A program made the translations under genes and the position numbers. The notes under the pieces were generated by a model. It was not told the DNA's origin, did no database searches, and saw only the letters and a list, made by a program, of their open reading frames with translations. DNA of 64,000 nt from Epiperipatus broadwayi. Lineage: Eukaryota; Onychophora; Udeonychophora; Euonychophora; Peripatidae. This document shows positions 11,768 through 21,719 of the stretch, piece by piece. Numbering within the stretch: position 1 is the stretch's first letter; the number at the start of each line of letters is the position of its first letter. The stretch covers positions 6,283,544-6,347,543 of the forward strand of contig JAQFVV010012441.1 in NCBI GenBank assembly GCA_028023455.1. The letters are read 5' to 3'.

Positions 11768-12870
11768 ATGTAATTATATAATTGAATATTTATAAATACA
11801 ATAATCAGATATATTTTAAAAATTTTATCTACTTAGGAGCACTTTTGACTATCCTCTGTAGTCTTTGTCAGCTAACACTTTGAAAGGCTAACTTTCTCAC
11901 AATTATGTGGTCTTAACGTTTGTTTTCTGCCTGTTAATTAAGTCATGTTTGTATTTGTTCATTAGCATAGCTTCTTTTATTTTTCTTTTGTTGTTATTTT
12001 TTCCAATTTGCAATATTTTAATGTTATTGTAATTGAAATTAAAACCATAAATAAAATGGCAGCTTTGAAGTCTTTTTTATTTAGAAATAACAGTCTATGC
12101 AAATATTCATCAGATAAAGGCAAAAATATTTAAATATGTTTGAATGAATCATTAAATGTTGGTTACAATTATAATCATATATATATATATATTAGGGATT
12201 TTAATATGAGATATAAGAATAAAAATTTTAATAATAATATTGATCTTTTTGCTAACAAAAAACTATGGATATCAATACAACATATTTTGCATGATCAAAT
12301 AAATTTTATAAGAAAGATTTATCAAGGTATATGTGATATTGCATTTTACACACCTCCTACATTAAACAAATTAATAAATAATTCTAAAGACAAAACCTCA
12401 TTTATAAATAAAAATTGCATCATTTATAAATGAATATGTAAGTGTGGTAATGAATATATAGGTGAATCAAGTTGTACATTGGAAAAAGAACTAAAGAGCA
12501 CTTGGTGTTAAAAAGGGTTTAGAAATCAAATTAAAATTGCAAAGTAGATAATAATGTTTCAGCATCCATTTTTGGTGACCATAATAATTCATGTATTTAT
12601 GGTTTTAACTTCAATTACAATAATGTTAAAATATTGCAAATTGAAAAAAATAAAATAAAAATAAAAGAAGCTATGCTAATATACAAATACAAACATGACT
12701 TAATTAACAGGCAGATAGCAAATGTTAAGATCAGAGAATTGTGGAAATGTTAGCCTTTCAAAGTATTAGTGACAAAGATTATGAGAATAGTCAAAAGCAC
12801 CTCTAAGTGGATAAAATTTTAAAAATATATCTGATTACTGTATTTATAAATATTTAATTATATATATATA
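11768..12870 (+). mobile_element. Penelope-like element flanked by inverted copy of its 3' end
   Basis: The left arm 11768-12056 is the reverse complement of 12603-12870, so a plus-strand PLE 3' half is capped by an inverted copy of its own end. The same family recurs at 17985-18850 with the same design. The arms share GATGTCTGTATTTC-type edges and an (A)AGTGGATAAAATTTT block near the outer end. Confidence 0.85.
12100..12757 (+). pseudogene. Penelope-like element 3' coding remnant with YIGES endonuclease motif
   Basis: The longest open stretch (12140-12433) begins LNVGYNYNHIY, equivalent to the LISVGF-type block of other PLEs, and includes LWISIQHILHDQINFIRKIY. After a stop at 12431 the GIY-YIG core follows as CKCGNEYIGESSCTLEK, with the GIY half reduced to IIYK. 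Then come FRNQIKI, NYNNVKIL and KREAMLIYKYKHDLINRQIA-like C-terminal segments in shifting frames up to about 12750. The RT is not present. It is non-functional. Confidence 0.8.
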
Positions 12871-12899
12871 TAACTTTATAGTAACAATATATATAAAAC

Positions 12900-14347
12900 A
12901 GTAATTAATTCCTATATACAATCATCCAAGCTGCAGAAGTAGAAGTACTTTCGTTTAATTCATTGCTTCAACTGCAAATTAAATTCAAAAAACAAAATGG
13001 AAGCAAACTTCATCAAGTCAAATACCATGAATCCTGAATTTTAATGTTAGCAGCTTGTCTATTAATTATATTCATTTTATTTCTATTTATTAAAATTGCC
13101 TCCTTAATTTTTCTTTTATTATGGTTTCTCTTTTTATGAAGAATTTTAACACTTTCAATATCAAATTTAAATATATATTTTTATGTTCTTTCATGCTCCA
13201 AAAAAACTGAAGCAGTCATTAACCATTACCTCATTCAAAATATCTATTGGCTGACTGAATTAATGTTTTAAATTTTTGATTGGTCAATTACAGAATCAGC
13301 AGTAAAAATATATTTGTCTTTGAAAAGTATACTCATTTTAGTTTAGTTTCTAAAAAGAAAATAACTTGTCAGATTATTAAAGTAAATGAGAGTTTTTTTA
13401 AATTTAAATTTCTATTTATAATTGATAAAAATAATCTATAGCGAATGATATAAAATGTATTTTTCATAACCTATTGCAAAATGCAGCCTAGATCATTGAT
13501 TTCTTTCTCAATTTACTTTCATCTAAAAGTAAATAATTTTTACAAAAGTCTGAACTATTCTTTTAAAATAATTATATTTTTACATATATTTTACAAAAAT
13601 AATAAGTAAGTAAATAAATACTCTAAAACATATACTTTCATTTTGAAAATCAAAACAAAAAAACTTCAAACTGTCAAATATATTGATAAGTGCTTCCTTT
13701 TGTAGAGAATGTAAAATAACCAATCAGCATCTTGAAAGGCAGACTTTATGTCATTGTTATAACTTTAAATTTAAATATTACTATTTTTTTTAGTTGTAAA
13801 ATAAATATAAAGAGGCCAGCATCATGTGGTACATTTTTCTTGATGAAGTAACTGTAAAATTGGCAAAATAACAAAAATTCACAGTCAGAGAATGAGTTAA
13901 AGCCAGATATGAGTATCTTCATTGAGAACAGCTGAAACATTAAATCACTATTATTTTTACTTTTTACATATTTGTATAATAACAATTCATGCTCCTTTAA
14001 TCTTTTTTTAATACTGCACCTAAAAGATTAAAGAAGCATGAGTTGTTACATAAGCATGTAAAAAGGAAATATAATAATGATTTAATGACTACTTCAGTTT
14101 TCTTGGAGCATGAAAGGGTGTGTAAATATAAATTTAAGTTTGGTATTAAAAGTCTTAAGGTTCTTCATAAAGAGAGGAACCATAATAAAAAACATTAAAG
14201 AGGCAATTTTAATAAATAGAAATAAAATAAATATAATTAATAGAGAAGCTGCTAACATTAAAATTCAGGATTCATGGAATTTAAATTGATGACATTTGCT
14301 TGTATACTTTTGTAGTTTAAAAGACTGTATATAATAATTAATTACCA
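12900..14347. mobile_element. Penelope-like palindrome, left arm split by a 715-bp insertion
   Basis: The right arm (about 14018-14347, plus strand) encodes a PLE C-terminus: LKKHELLHKHVKRKYNNDLM, then FLEHERVCKYKFKFGIKSL. The left arm is its reverse complement in two pieces, 12900-13222 and 13938-14017, separated by 715 bp of unrelated sequence. The two arms meet in a hairpin at 13985-14045 (CATGCTCCTTTAATC against GATTAAAGAAGCATG). Outer ends share TAATTAATTcC / taattaattacc. Both copies are frameshifted remnants lacking RT. Confidence 0.83.
13223..13937. mobile_element. 715-bp insertion in a PLE arm, 6-bp TSD CATTAA
   Basis: Comparison with the uninterrupted right arm shows the left PLE arm broken exactly between CATTAA at 13217-13222 and CATTAA at 13938-13943, which look like a target-site duplication. 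The insert begins CCATTACCTCATTC and ends GAACAGCTGAAA. I see no terminal inverted repeats, no A-tail and no convincing coding sequence. Its class is unknown; it could be a non-autonomous DNA element or a retrocopy. Confidence 0.62.
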
Positions 14348-14434
14348 TTATATATATTATTTTTATTATTATTACTATAACAGACATTTTATACAACTTT
14401 GTATATATATATATGATGTTTCACAGTTATATAA

Positions 14435-15100
14435 TGTCAATAAATAGTTTTGGAGTTAAATTCTGTGTTCGTTTTGATTAATTCCCAATGTTTTGATAAA
14501 ATAGCATTCATCATTTTCAAGTTAAACTTTTCAAAGAAAAATTGTTAGCTCTCAAAAAATAACAAGATTGGGAAGTAAACAATAAGAGTGAGTGTTTATT
14601 TTCCACAGTTTCACCATTATTTGATGTAAAGTTATATTAGAAGAAAGAGAAAAAATAAATCGACTCCATAAGCTCTATTTAAACCTGATTTTGGTAAGGC
14701 TAAAATACTTACTAATTTGGAAAAATATTATTTGAGAACCATGAGAAGTAAATTGAAATACTCAAACGACCAATTAGTTTAAGTAGAGCTTATGAATAAT
14801 AATATATTCTAGCCTTATGGGGACCACTTATTTTATCTCTTTCCTCTAATATAAACTTGAAATCAATTGATGGTCAAACTGAAGAAAATAAACATTTTGT
14901 TAATTTGTTAATCTATATATTCTGAATGATCAACTATTTCACACTCAATCTCATTCTTTATCTCACACCCAACCTTATTACTATTAGAGATGTAATGTTT
15001 TTTTCTTTGATAATCTACTCTTGGCAATGGCAGATGCTATTTCATCAAAATGCTGGGAATTAATCAAACTTAACACACAGTTGAACCCAAAAAAAACTAT
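14435..15100. repeat. Long nested inverted repeat (foldback element)
   Basis: The outer arm AATAGTTTTGGAGTTAAATT (from 14441) through GATTAATTCCCAATG is mirrored at 15020-15100 (GGGAATTAATC through AAAAAAACTATT). An inner pair, AAGAAAGAGAAAAAATAAAT near 14640 and ATTTTATCTCTTTCCTCTAA near 14832, also matches in inverted order. No protein-coding content. It begins beside TTTCACAGTTATATAATGTC, shared with 10090-10111, so it probably belongs to the same non-autonomous family. Confidence 0.72.
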
Positions 15101-15109
15101 TATATATAT

Positions 15110-15267
15110 ATATATAAGGGAGTTGAACTCAAACTTTAAGCTTCCTATAGTTATTTAATTTATCTTAAACAAACAATACATATGACAACATAATATGAAA
15201 AAGATAAATGATTTCCAATATACATATTTTGTGCTAAACTAGTACTCATCAGTTGGTCCAGATCACC
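15110..15267 (-). mobile_element. Hammerhead/tRNA-like repeat, minus-strand copy
   Basis: The minus-strand copy has a hammerhead-like fold at 15207-15267 followed (at lower coordinates, 15110-15175) by a tRNA-like segment ending GAGTTCAACTCCCTTATATA. The same two modules in the same order occur at 27455-27615 and 27885-28025. The tRNA-like part has a box B-like GAGTTCAA and terminal complementary ends (TATAAG-like/CTTATA). Confidence 0.65.
15207..15267 (-). ncRNA. Hammerhead-like ribozyme, decayed core (type I, tiny stem III)
   Basis: On the minus strand: UGAUC, a loop, CCAA, then an intact CUGAUGA (plus-strand 15247-15253). Stem II is GUACU-loop-UUAGCAC. The GAAA box reads AAAA, so G12 is changed and activity is doubtful. 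A minimal stem III (AU/AU around a short loop) precedes UUGG, which pairs with CCAA; AUCA pairs with UGAU after an internal loop. Architecture matches the copies at 51 kb. Confidence 0.6.
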
Positions 15268-16429
15268 ATCTTTCATATATCTATATATAAATGTTTAGTT
15301 TATATTAATATTAAGTTTAGTATACACAATATACGTGTATTTAAATTATATATATGTGCATGTGTCTGTTTGTTAGCACACCTAGCAAAGTGTGTTATTC
15401 TTCATTTTGTCAGTTTCCTATTTGGCTTATTGCACTAAGCCAAACAGAAAAACCGATAAAAGAAAAATAACATACTCCATAATTTCATATCTGTAACAGT
15501 TTGGTAATTTTTGTTTTTTTGTAATGGTAGACATTTCTTTCACTAACCAAGTATGCTAATGCTAATTCATTACTTGAATCCTTAGATTATTACACTGTAA
15601 TGTATACAAGAGCAGTTTTATAACAATGCAACATCTATTGTAAGCTTAATTAATCAGTTATTACCAAATAGTAGTTCAATTTTACACAATCTAAAATAAG
15701 TTTTGGATTTTTTCGTTATCAGTGATGACTTTAGATTCCAATTTGGTACGGGCGTTTTTATGTATGTATCAACAGTCTCTAAACCCATTTATTATTATCA
15801 AAATAAAGCTATCAAATTCTAGTGTCTGCTTAATGAGCTACAGAAGAGGTTGTTTTGGGATTAAAAGTACAGGTTTACTTTTTAATTTCAAGCTTTTAGG
15901 CTGGTGATGAAAAAAAGAAAAATGGTTTCTAAATGCATAACTACATTGCTTTCATTATTGATCATATGTATTCATTTATAAATACAAAAGCTACTAATCA
16001 GTTTGGCAATGGATATTGAAATGTACTTCTATTACAGTTTAATTAAGCATTCACAAAATGGAAATGTAATAAAGAATTGATGCGTACCTTAGCTGCAAAA
16101 AGCTAAAACATCAAAGACTATAATAGTGTGGTGATTGGTCAGAAAAAAGTTCTACAATTAAAACTGAGATTAATGAAATATATAGTTATTGATATAGGTT
16201 AAAATTATTGATTTGTTTTAATTTCATGCTTCTAGTTAAGGATGAATATGTGCATTAATTCCAGAGTTCAATCCCAAATCTATGTTCATAAAGGCAAAAG
16301 TCATAAACTAGTCTGAGATGTAAGTAAATTTTGCTATCATGTTGTAAACACTGATTATTCAAAGTTATAATAAATGAAGTTAAGGTATAGGACTTCTTTT
16401 GTTTACATCATATATATATATATATATAT
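15268..16429. other. AT-rich intergenic DNA, no gene seen
   Basis: No supported gene. TATTAAGTTTAGTATACACA near 15305 resembles sequence near 27620, so the edge of the hammerhead repeat may extend to about 15350. A B-box-like GAGTTCAATCCCAAATC at 16263-16279 is isolated and not enough to call a tRNA. A (TA)n run at 16408-16428 precedes the next element. Confidence 0.4.
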
Positions 16430-17695
16430 GCAAACATAATCAATTTAGTATACAACCATATATTATAACTATGCTTTTATTTTCATCAAATTGACTTTTA
16501 TTCAAAAAAATAGAATCTTGTGAAGATGTTATATTAATTCTATATGTCATGTGATTTACATATCCTCAAACTACCATTTTCTCTATGGACTAACCCTACC
16601 TCTAAAAATATTCCTTTCAAGTTTTATTTAATAATCGTTTTACTTCCAATTTTATTGAACCTTGCACTAAATTTATATATTTGTCTCTATATTTGCTGTA
16701 TGTACATTTACTCATACACTTTTCTTTGTTCATAATTTTTACAATATCCCATTGCCTCAATATTTTCCTCACATTTCATAAATTGTCATGTTTCTAAAAA
16801 ATTGGCAAAATGGTTTTGACTTAATATCTCTCCTTTTTGTTGTTGTGTCATGCTCCTTTCCTCTTTCTATCTTACTTTTTACTGACTGATCTATATAAAC
16901 CATTTTACATCTCTTACATGTAATTTTAAAACTATTCTCATCTTATTACTCCTATCATTCTTCATTTTTTGAATTACTTAATGACTTTTTTAATGATTTA
17001 CAATTTTCCCAAACAATAACTATATTCATATTCATTTTTGTTTCCTACCATTCAGAATTCTGTTTTCAAAAGAGGTATATAATTCCGAATGGTAGAGAAG
17101 AAAAAAATTAATACAAATATGGGTAGTGGATAGAAAAATAGTAAAACATTGAAAAAGATATTGAATAATGCAAAAATTAGGAATGATAGGAGTAGTAAGA
17201 TAGGGACAGTGTATAAAATTAAGTGTGAGGGATGTATAATGTATATAGGTGAGTCAGTGAAAAGTAGAATAAAAGCAGGAAAGGATCATGACATAACAAT
17301 AAAAAGAAGAGATTTTAAGTCAAAATCATTTTGCTATTTTTTAGAAACAGGGTGAGAAAAATATTGAGGTGATAAAATATTGTAAAAATTATTTTAAAAA
17401 AATGTATAGAAAATAATATATATACAGAAAAATAAAGGCAAATATATGAATTTGGTGCAAGGCTCAATAAAATTGGGACAAATGATCATTACATAAGAGT
17501 TGGAAGTTATAAAAATAAAAATTTATGGTTGAGGTTGGCAAACAGGGGAAATGTTAACAAGAGTGGATGTAAATCCTATGACATATATAATTAATGTAAC
17601 ATCTTGACAAGGTTCAATTTTGAATGACAGTTAATACAATGAACACAAAAGCACTATTATAATATATGTTTGTCTATTAAATTGATTATGTTTGC
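16430..17695. mobile_element. Penelope-like palindrome, almost full-length arms
   Basis: GCAAACATAATCAATTT (16430-16447) is mirrored exactly by AAATTGATTATGTTTGC (17679-17695). Most of the arms match between, folding at about 17045-17095 (CCTACCATTCAGAATTC against GAATTCCGAATGGTAG-like sequence). The left copy is minus, the right plus, and 3' ends point outward. (TA)n runs lie outside both ends. Only the endonuclease part of a PLE is present in each arm. Confidence 0.86.
17131..17460 (+). pseudogene. Penelope-like GIY-YIG endonuclease remnant
   Basis: The plus-strand frame (Met at 17149) shows MKKILNNAKIRNDRSS, then GTVYKIKC, EGCIMYIGESVKSRIK and FCYFLETG. The GIY-YIG fold signature is clear (VYKI ... 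YIGES ... R) with two cysteines between, as in other PLE endonucleases. The frame closes at 17353-17355; the C-terminal tail beyond is broken. No RT upstream, since the palindrome centre cuts it off at about 17075. The mirror copy on the minus strand (about 16600-17040) is equally broken. Confidence 0.8.
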
Positions 17696-17754
17696 ATAAT
17701 TCAATTTATTAGGAATGTTATAAGAAAGACAATATAATGGTTGAAAATAGAATA

Positions 17755-17765
17755 ACCATTAAGTA

Positions 17766-17796
<31 letters not shown>

Positions 17797-17984
17797 ACTT
17801 CTTTTGCTTTAAAGACCCCCAACAAAAATGCTATTATGAGACAAAACTTCTTTTCCTTAAGAATTGTCAATTAGTAGTAATTGATAGTTTCCTAATAACA
17901 TCAAAAGTAAGTCTTTCTCTATTTAATGGATATGATATATCTATATAAAAAATCCATATAAACATTTAAAGCAATATATATATA
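17755..17984. repeat. (TA)n microsatellite and AT-rich spacer
   Basis: A (TA)n run of about 28 bases lies at 17765-17792 between two PLE palindromes, with another short one at 17972-17986. No gene. Confidence 0.7.
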
Positions 17985-18850
17985 TATTACAAATTGATGT
18001 CTGTATTTCCTCAAAATAATATACATAAATTTATAAATAAATATTAGAAAATACAGTACTTAAAAGTTTATAAAAAATATATCTATTAACATCACTTAGA
18101 AGCACTTTCAACTATCTTTGTAGTTTTTGTCAACTAATAATTTGAAAGGTCAACTTTCCCATAATTCCATGATGTCAACATTCCCATAATTTTGTGATCT
18201 TAACATTAACGTAGCTTCCTTAATTTTTCTTCTATTATTTCTTATATACATATATATTTTGAATCAATAGGCAAGTTTCATTAAGAAAATTTATAAAGGT
18301 ATATGTGATATAGCATTTTATGCACCATCTATATTAAATAACTCAAAAGATAAAACCTTATTGACAAATAAAAATTATCATTTACAAATGGATGTGTAGG
18401 TATGGCAATGGATATATAGGTGAGTAGAGGTGCACATTCGAAAAAAGTACAAAAGAGCACTTGTTATTTTTAAAATGGGTTCAAAATACAAAACAAAATT
18501 ATAAAAATAATGATAATTTATCAGCTTCCATTTTTTATCATTATAATAAATCATGTATATATGGTTTTGATTTTAATTATAGTAACAAAAATATTGGAAA
18601 GTGAAAGAATTAATAATAAAAGAAAAATTAAGGAAGATATGTTAATATATAAACACAAGTAAGATTTTATCAATAGGCAAGCAGCAAATGTTAAGATCAT
18701 GGAATTATGGGAATGTTGACTTCATGGAACTATGGGAAAGTTGACCTTTCAAATTATTAGTTGACAAAAACTACAAGGATAGTTGAAAGCACTCCTAAGT
18801 GATGTTTATAGATATATTTTTTATAAACTAATATTTATTTATAAATTTAC
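17985..18850 (+). mobile_element. Penelope-like element with inverted 3' end, same family as 11768-12870
   Basis: Left arm 17990-18240 is the reverse complement of about 18590-18845. The plus-strand core encodes KIYKGICDIAFYAPSILNN-like sequence at 18280, matching RKIYQGICDIAFYTPPTLNK of the 12-kb copy. The endonuclease relic CRYGNGYIGE is near 18390-18420, where a Cys has mutated to Tyr. A roughly 30-bp block near 18700-18735 (ATGGAATTATGGGAATGTTGAC / ATGGAACTATGGGAAAGTTGAC) is duplicated in tandem, as is its mirror in the left arm near 18165-18190. Dead copy. Confidence 0.82.
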
Positions 18851-19264
18851 ATATATATATATTGAGTTTTTATTAAGATTGAAATTTTGTCAAAGGCATT
18901 GCTTTTTGCATTTGGGTATTAAGTGATCATTTTAAAGTCTGTGACATCTTAGCTTTTTTACTGAATTTTTTTCAGAAATTAATATAATTTTCTAATCAAA
19001 TTAAAAATAACTTAACATTACAATGAATAAATTATTCTATCTCACTGACTGCATATTCTGTGCATATATTGACTCTAAAGACATCTCAAAGCATATCAAT
19101 ACACAAATATAATAATATTCTATATAACTCAAAATAATTTATATGAAATTAAATCCTAACCAGAAAAATTCATCAAGTATAAATTTAATCAATTTGAATT
19201 TTTTGTAACGATAATAAATATTTCTGCAGAATGGTATCATTAATAGTGAAGCCTACATGGATTG

Positions 19265-19325
19265 ATAGTTTGGCATAGTTAGTAGAGCATCCAATTCAGA
19301 ATTGAGAGGTTCCAGAATCGTTTGT
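19265..19325 (+). other. tRNA-like sequence, probable degenerate SINE head
   Basis: GGCATAGTTAGTAGAGCATC resembles a tRNA D-arm and box A. It is followed by an anticodon-arm-like CCAATTCAGAATTGA and a weak box B (GGTTCCAGAATCG). Spacing is tRNA-like but the T arm is poor, so a pol III-derived SINE relic is likelier than a working tRNA. Confidence 0.4.
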
Positions 19326-19484
19326 CACACTCTCAGGTCTGTACTCCCAATAGAGCCACATGAATTTTTTATTAGTAATAAAATATGAATTGAAAGTACA
19401 TCCTGGATGTAACTGGTTACATGTGCAAAAAACAGTTTAGCTTATTGCTAGTGAGATTTTCTAGTTAGAATATATATAAATAAT

Positions 19485-19815
19485 AAATATGATAGTAATT
19501 AACTATTATATGTAGTCTTTCAATCTGCAGAAGTATTTTCAGTAATTTTTTTTAACCTGCCTCAACTGCCATTAAATTCAAAAACAAAACGGAAGCAAAG
19601 GTCATCAACTAAAATCCCATGAAGCCGAGTCTATTAAAGTTATCGATTCATAGAATTTGAGTTGATGATGTTTGTTTCCGTTTTGTTATTTAATTTAACG
19701 TTAGTTTAGCTTAGGCATTTTAAGGAATTAACCGTAAGTATTTCTAAGGATTGAAAATCTGTATATAATAGTTAATTACCATTATATTTATTGTTATTAC
19801 AATAGTTTGTTTTTT
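19485..19815. repeat. Short PLE-end palindrome
   Basis: AGTAATTAACTATTATATG... through AAAACGGAAGCAAAGGTCAT (19493-19610) is mirrored at about 19655-19800 (GATGATGTTTGTTTCCGTTTT through TAATAGTTAATTACC). These are the same terminal sequences as the PLE palindrome at 12900-14347 (CTGCAGAAGTA; AATGGAAGCAAACTTCATCA). It is the 3' non-coding end of that family, present twice head to head with almost no coding part between. Confidence 0.72.
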
Positions 19816-21620
19816 TTAATTTACGGACATTTTACTTATATATATATAGACTTTTAGCTGATACAAAAAAATAACAGCCTAAGTGATTGCATTTTAAAAA
19901 GTTTACTTGATTTAAATATGAAATTCGTATCTGTACCTCAGTGAGGTGTTGAACCTTCATACTTAAACAAAGGTTCAAAACTTAGAATGATTTACATTTC
20001 TGAGTTATAAACATTACTAAAATGTTCAAATGTCCAGATGCTTTTACAATTAGTATAAATCAAACTTATGGCCAGAAATAGTTCATTTAATCAAATGTTA
20101 ATCATAAAAGAATAAAGGCATGATATTCATTAATATGAATTGGCATATATTTTGTTTTTATACAGAGGGTAAAAATACCTAATATTTAACACAAAATACA
20201 ATTATCTTACAAATTAATTTAATTTTCTATGAATGATATTTTTAAAATAGCTAGTCTATTCCTGCAAGTATTCGTTTTGACAAGTGTTTATCTATTTCAA
20301 TTATTAACAGAAAAGTAAAATCAATTATCATAAAAAATTAACTATTAGCCATCCTAGCAAAACATCTCATGATCACCATTTTCTATGATTACACAAGTTG
20401 TTATTAACAGTAGCAAACTCTTTATACAATAGTGTCATCCAACGCAATCATTAGTCATAGAAACTAGTCTGGGCATATTAGATAAGTAGGCACTAGATGG
20501 AGATTTTATGCACAAGCCTTCACTAGGTGGCACTACTATATAGAATTTTTTTATGGATATTAGTTATTCTGCAAGTCATTTTTCTTATTATTTCTCTGAA
20601 AGTTTATCATAATTACATTTTACATGCATTTAGATGTTAGACGTATCTGGTATCTAGTATTAATTGCTAAAATTTTTTTTTTTTAGAAAAATTCATATTT
20701 AATTTGTATGTATATGAAAAGTGTAAATTAAAGTTTGAATTTCTCTAAAAAACATATTTAAAAATTATTAAGAGATAATGGAAATAGTCCAATCTATAAT
20801 TACTAATTCTCATATATTTAAACATGTGCTGATAAATACAGAGGATAAATACAGATGAACACTTTATCTACCTGCATCCTTAGACAATTATTATTTGTAT
20901 ATAAATATTATTAATGGTAGTTAATAATTGTTTATGTCACTAGAGATTACTTACTATATACATTTTAAAACAAATACATAATTTAAATTATATTAAAAAT
21001 CAAAGTATAATCATTTACTTAAATGGATTTATTTATTTAAATTTATCACTCTTCCAAATTTCAGCAATATTTTTAAATACATCTGAGAACGACTATATAA
21101 CAATCCAAAACTTATAAAAAAAAAACAACAATTGTTCTTCAAAATGTAATTGATTAACTTAGCCTCATCAGAAAATCAAAATCTCCAAAACTCTCCCATA
21201 ATTTTGCAACATTCAATTACGTATTTAAGATATATTGCCAGAAATTTATTTGTTTATAAATGATCAATTTTTATAGGAGTATGAAGTAAAATGTATTGCT
21301 TCTAAATTAAATAATATCATAATACTTAACAAAGTTTCTAGCCTGCATTGGCTGAAGTTTTAGTTTCTTCAAAGTAATTATTGGGTATTATGTGACTTTT
21401 TTACAATTTTTATTAATTTGTGTGCCATGTGAAAATATTAGATTATGTATTTTCAAATTTATAATTATTAAAATTAATATCACTGTAACCAAACACATCA
21501 CTACCAAACTATTTGTAAAAGAATAAAACATATCCTATATTTAATGCTTTGGATTGCCAAGGTTTAAATGCCTACTAATTAGTTATTCAATGTTTATAAA
21601 TTCACATTCCATATCATTAT
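19816..21620. other. AT-rich intergenic DNA, no gene seen
   Basis: No supported gene. GCACTAGATGGAG (20490) and CACTAGGTGGCAC (20519) form a loose pair of similar motifs. Small open frames lack features. Confidence 0.4.
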
Positions 21621-21624
21621 CTTT

Positions 21625-21716
21625 ATCATCATCAATCATTATCAATCCATTGCAGAATGAAGATCTCTCCAAATTCAATCCATCTTCTCTGATCTCTAGC
21701 CTCTCTTCTCCACATC
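21625..21716 (-). mobile_element. 5'-truncated RTE-type LINE 3' end
   Basis: The minus strand matches the last ~90 bases of the LINE at 1-2505: GATGTGGAGAAGAGAGGC, then AGATCAGAGAAGATGGATTG, then GGAGAGATCTTCATTCTGCA and a short GAT-rich tail near 21622. It is truncated at 21716, the usual outcome of incomplete target-primed reverse transcription. Confidence 0.85.
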
Positions 21717-21719
21717 ACC

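Noticed and set aside
14480-15060. Hammerhead-like AATGATGAATGCTATTTTATCAAAAC on the minus strand
   Set aside because: No complementary stem I strand upstream of AUGAUGA, and the mirror arm does not restore the core.
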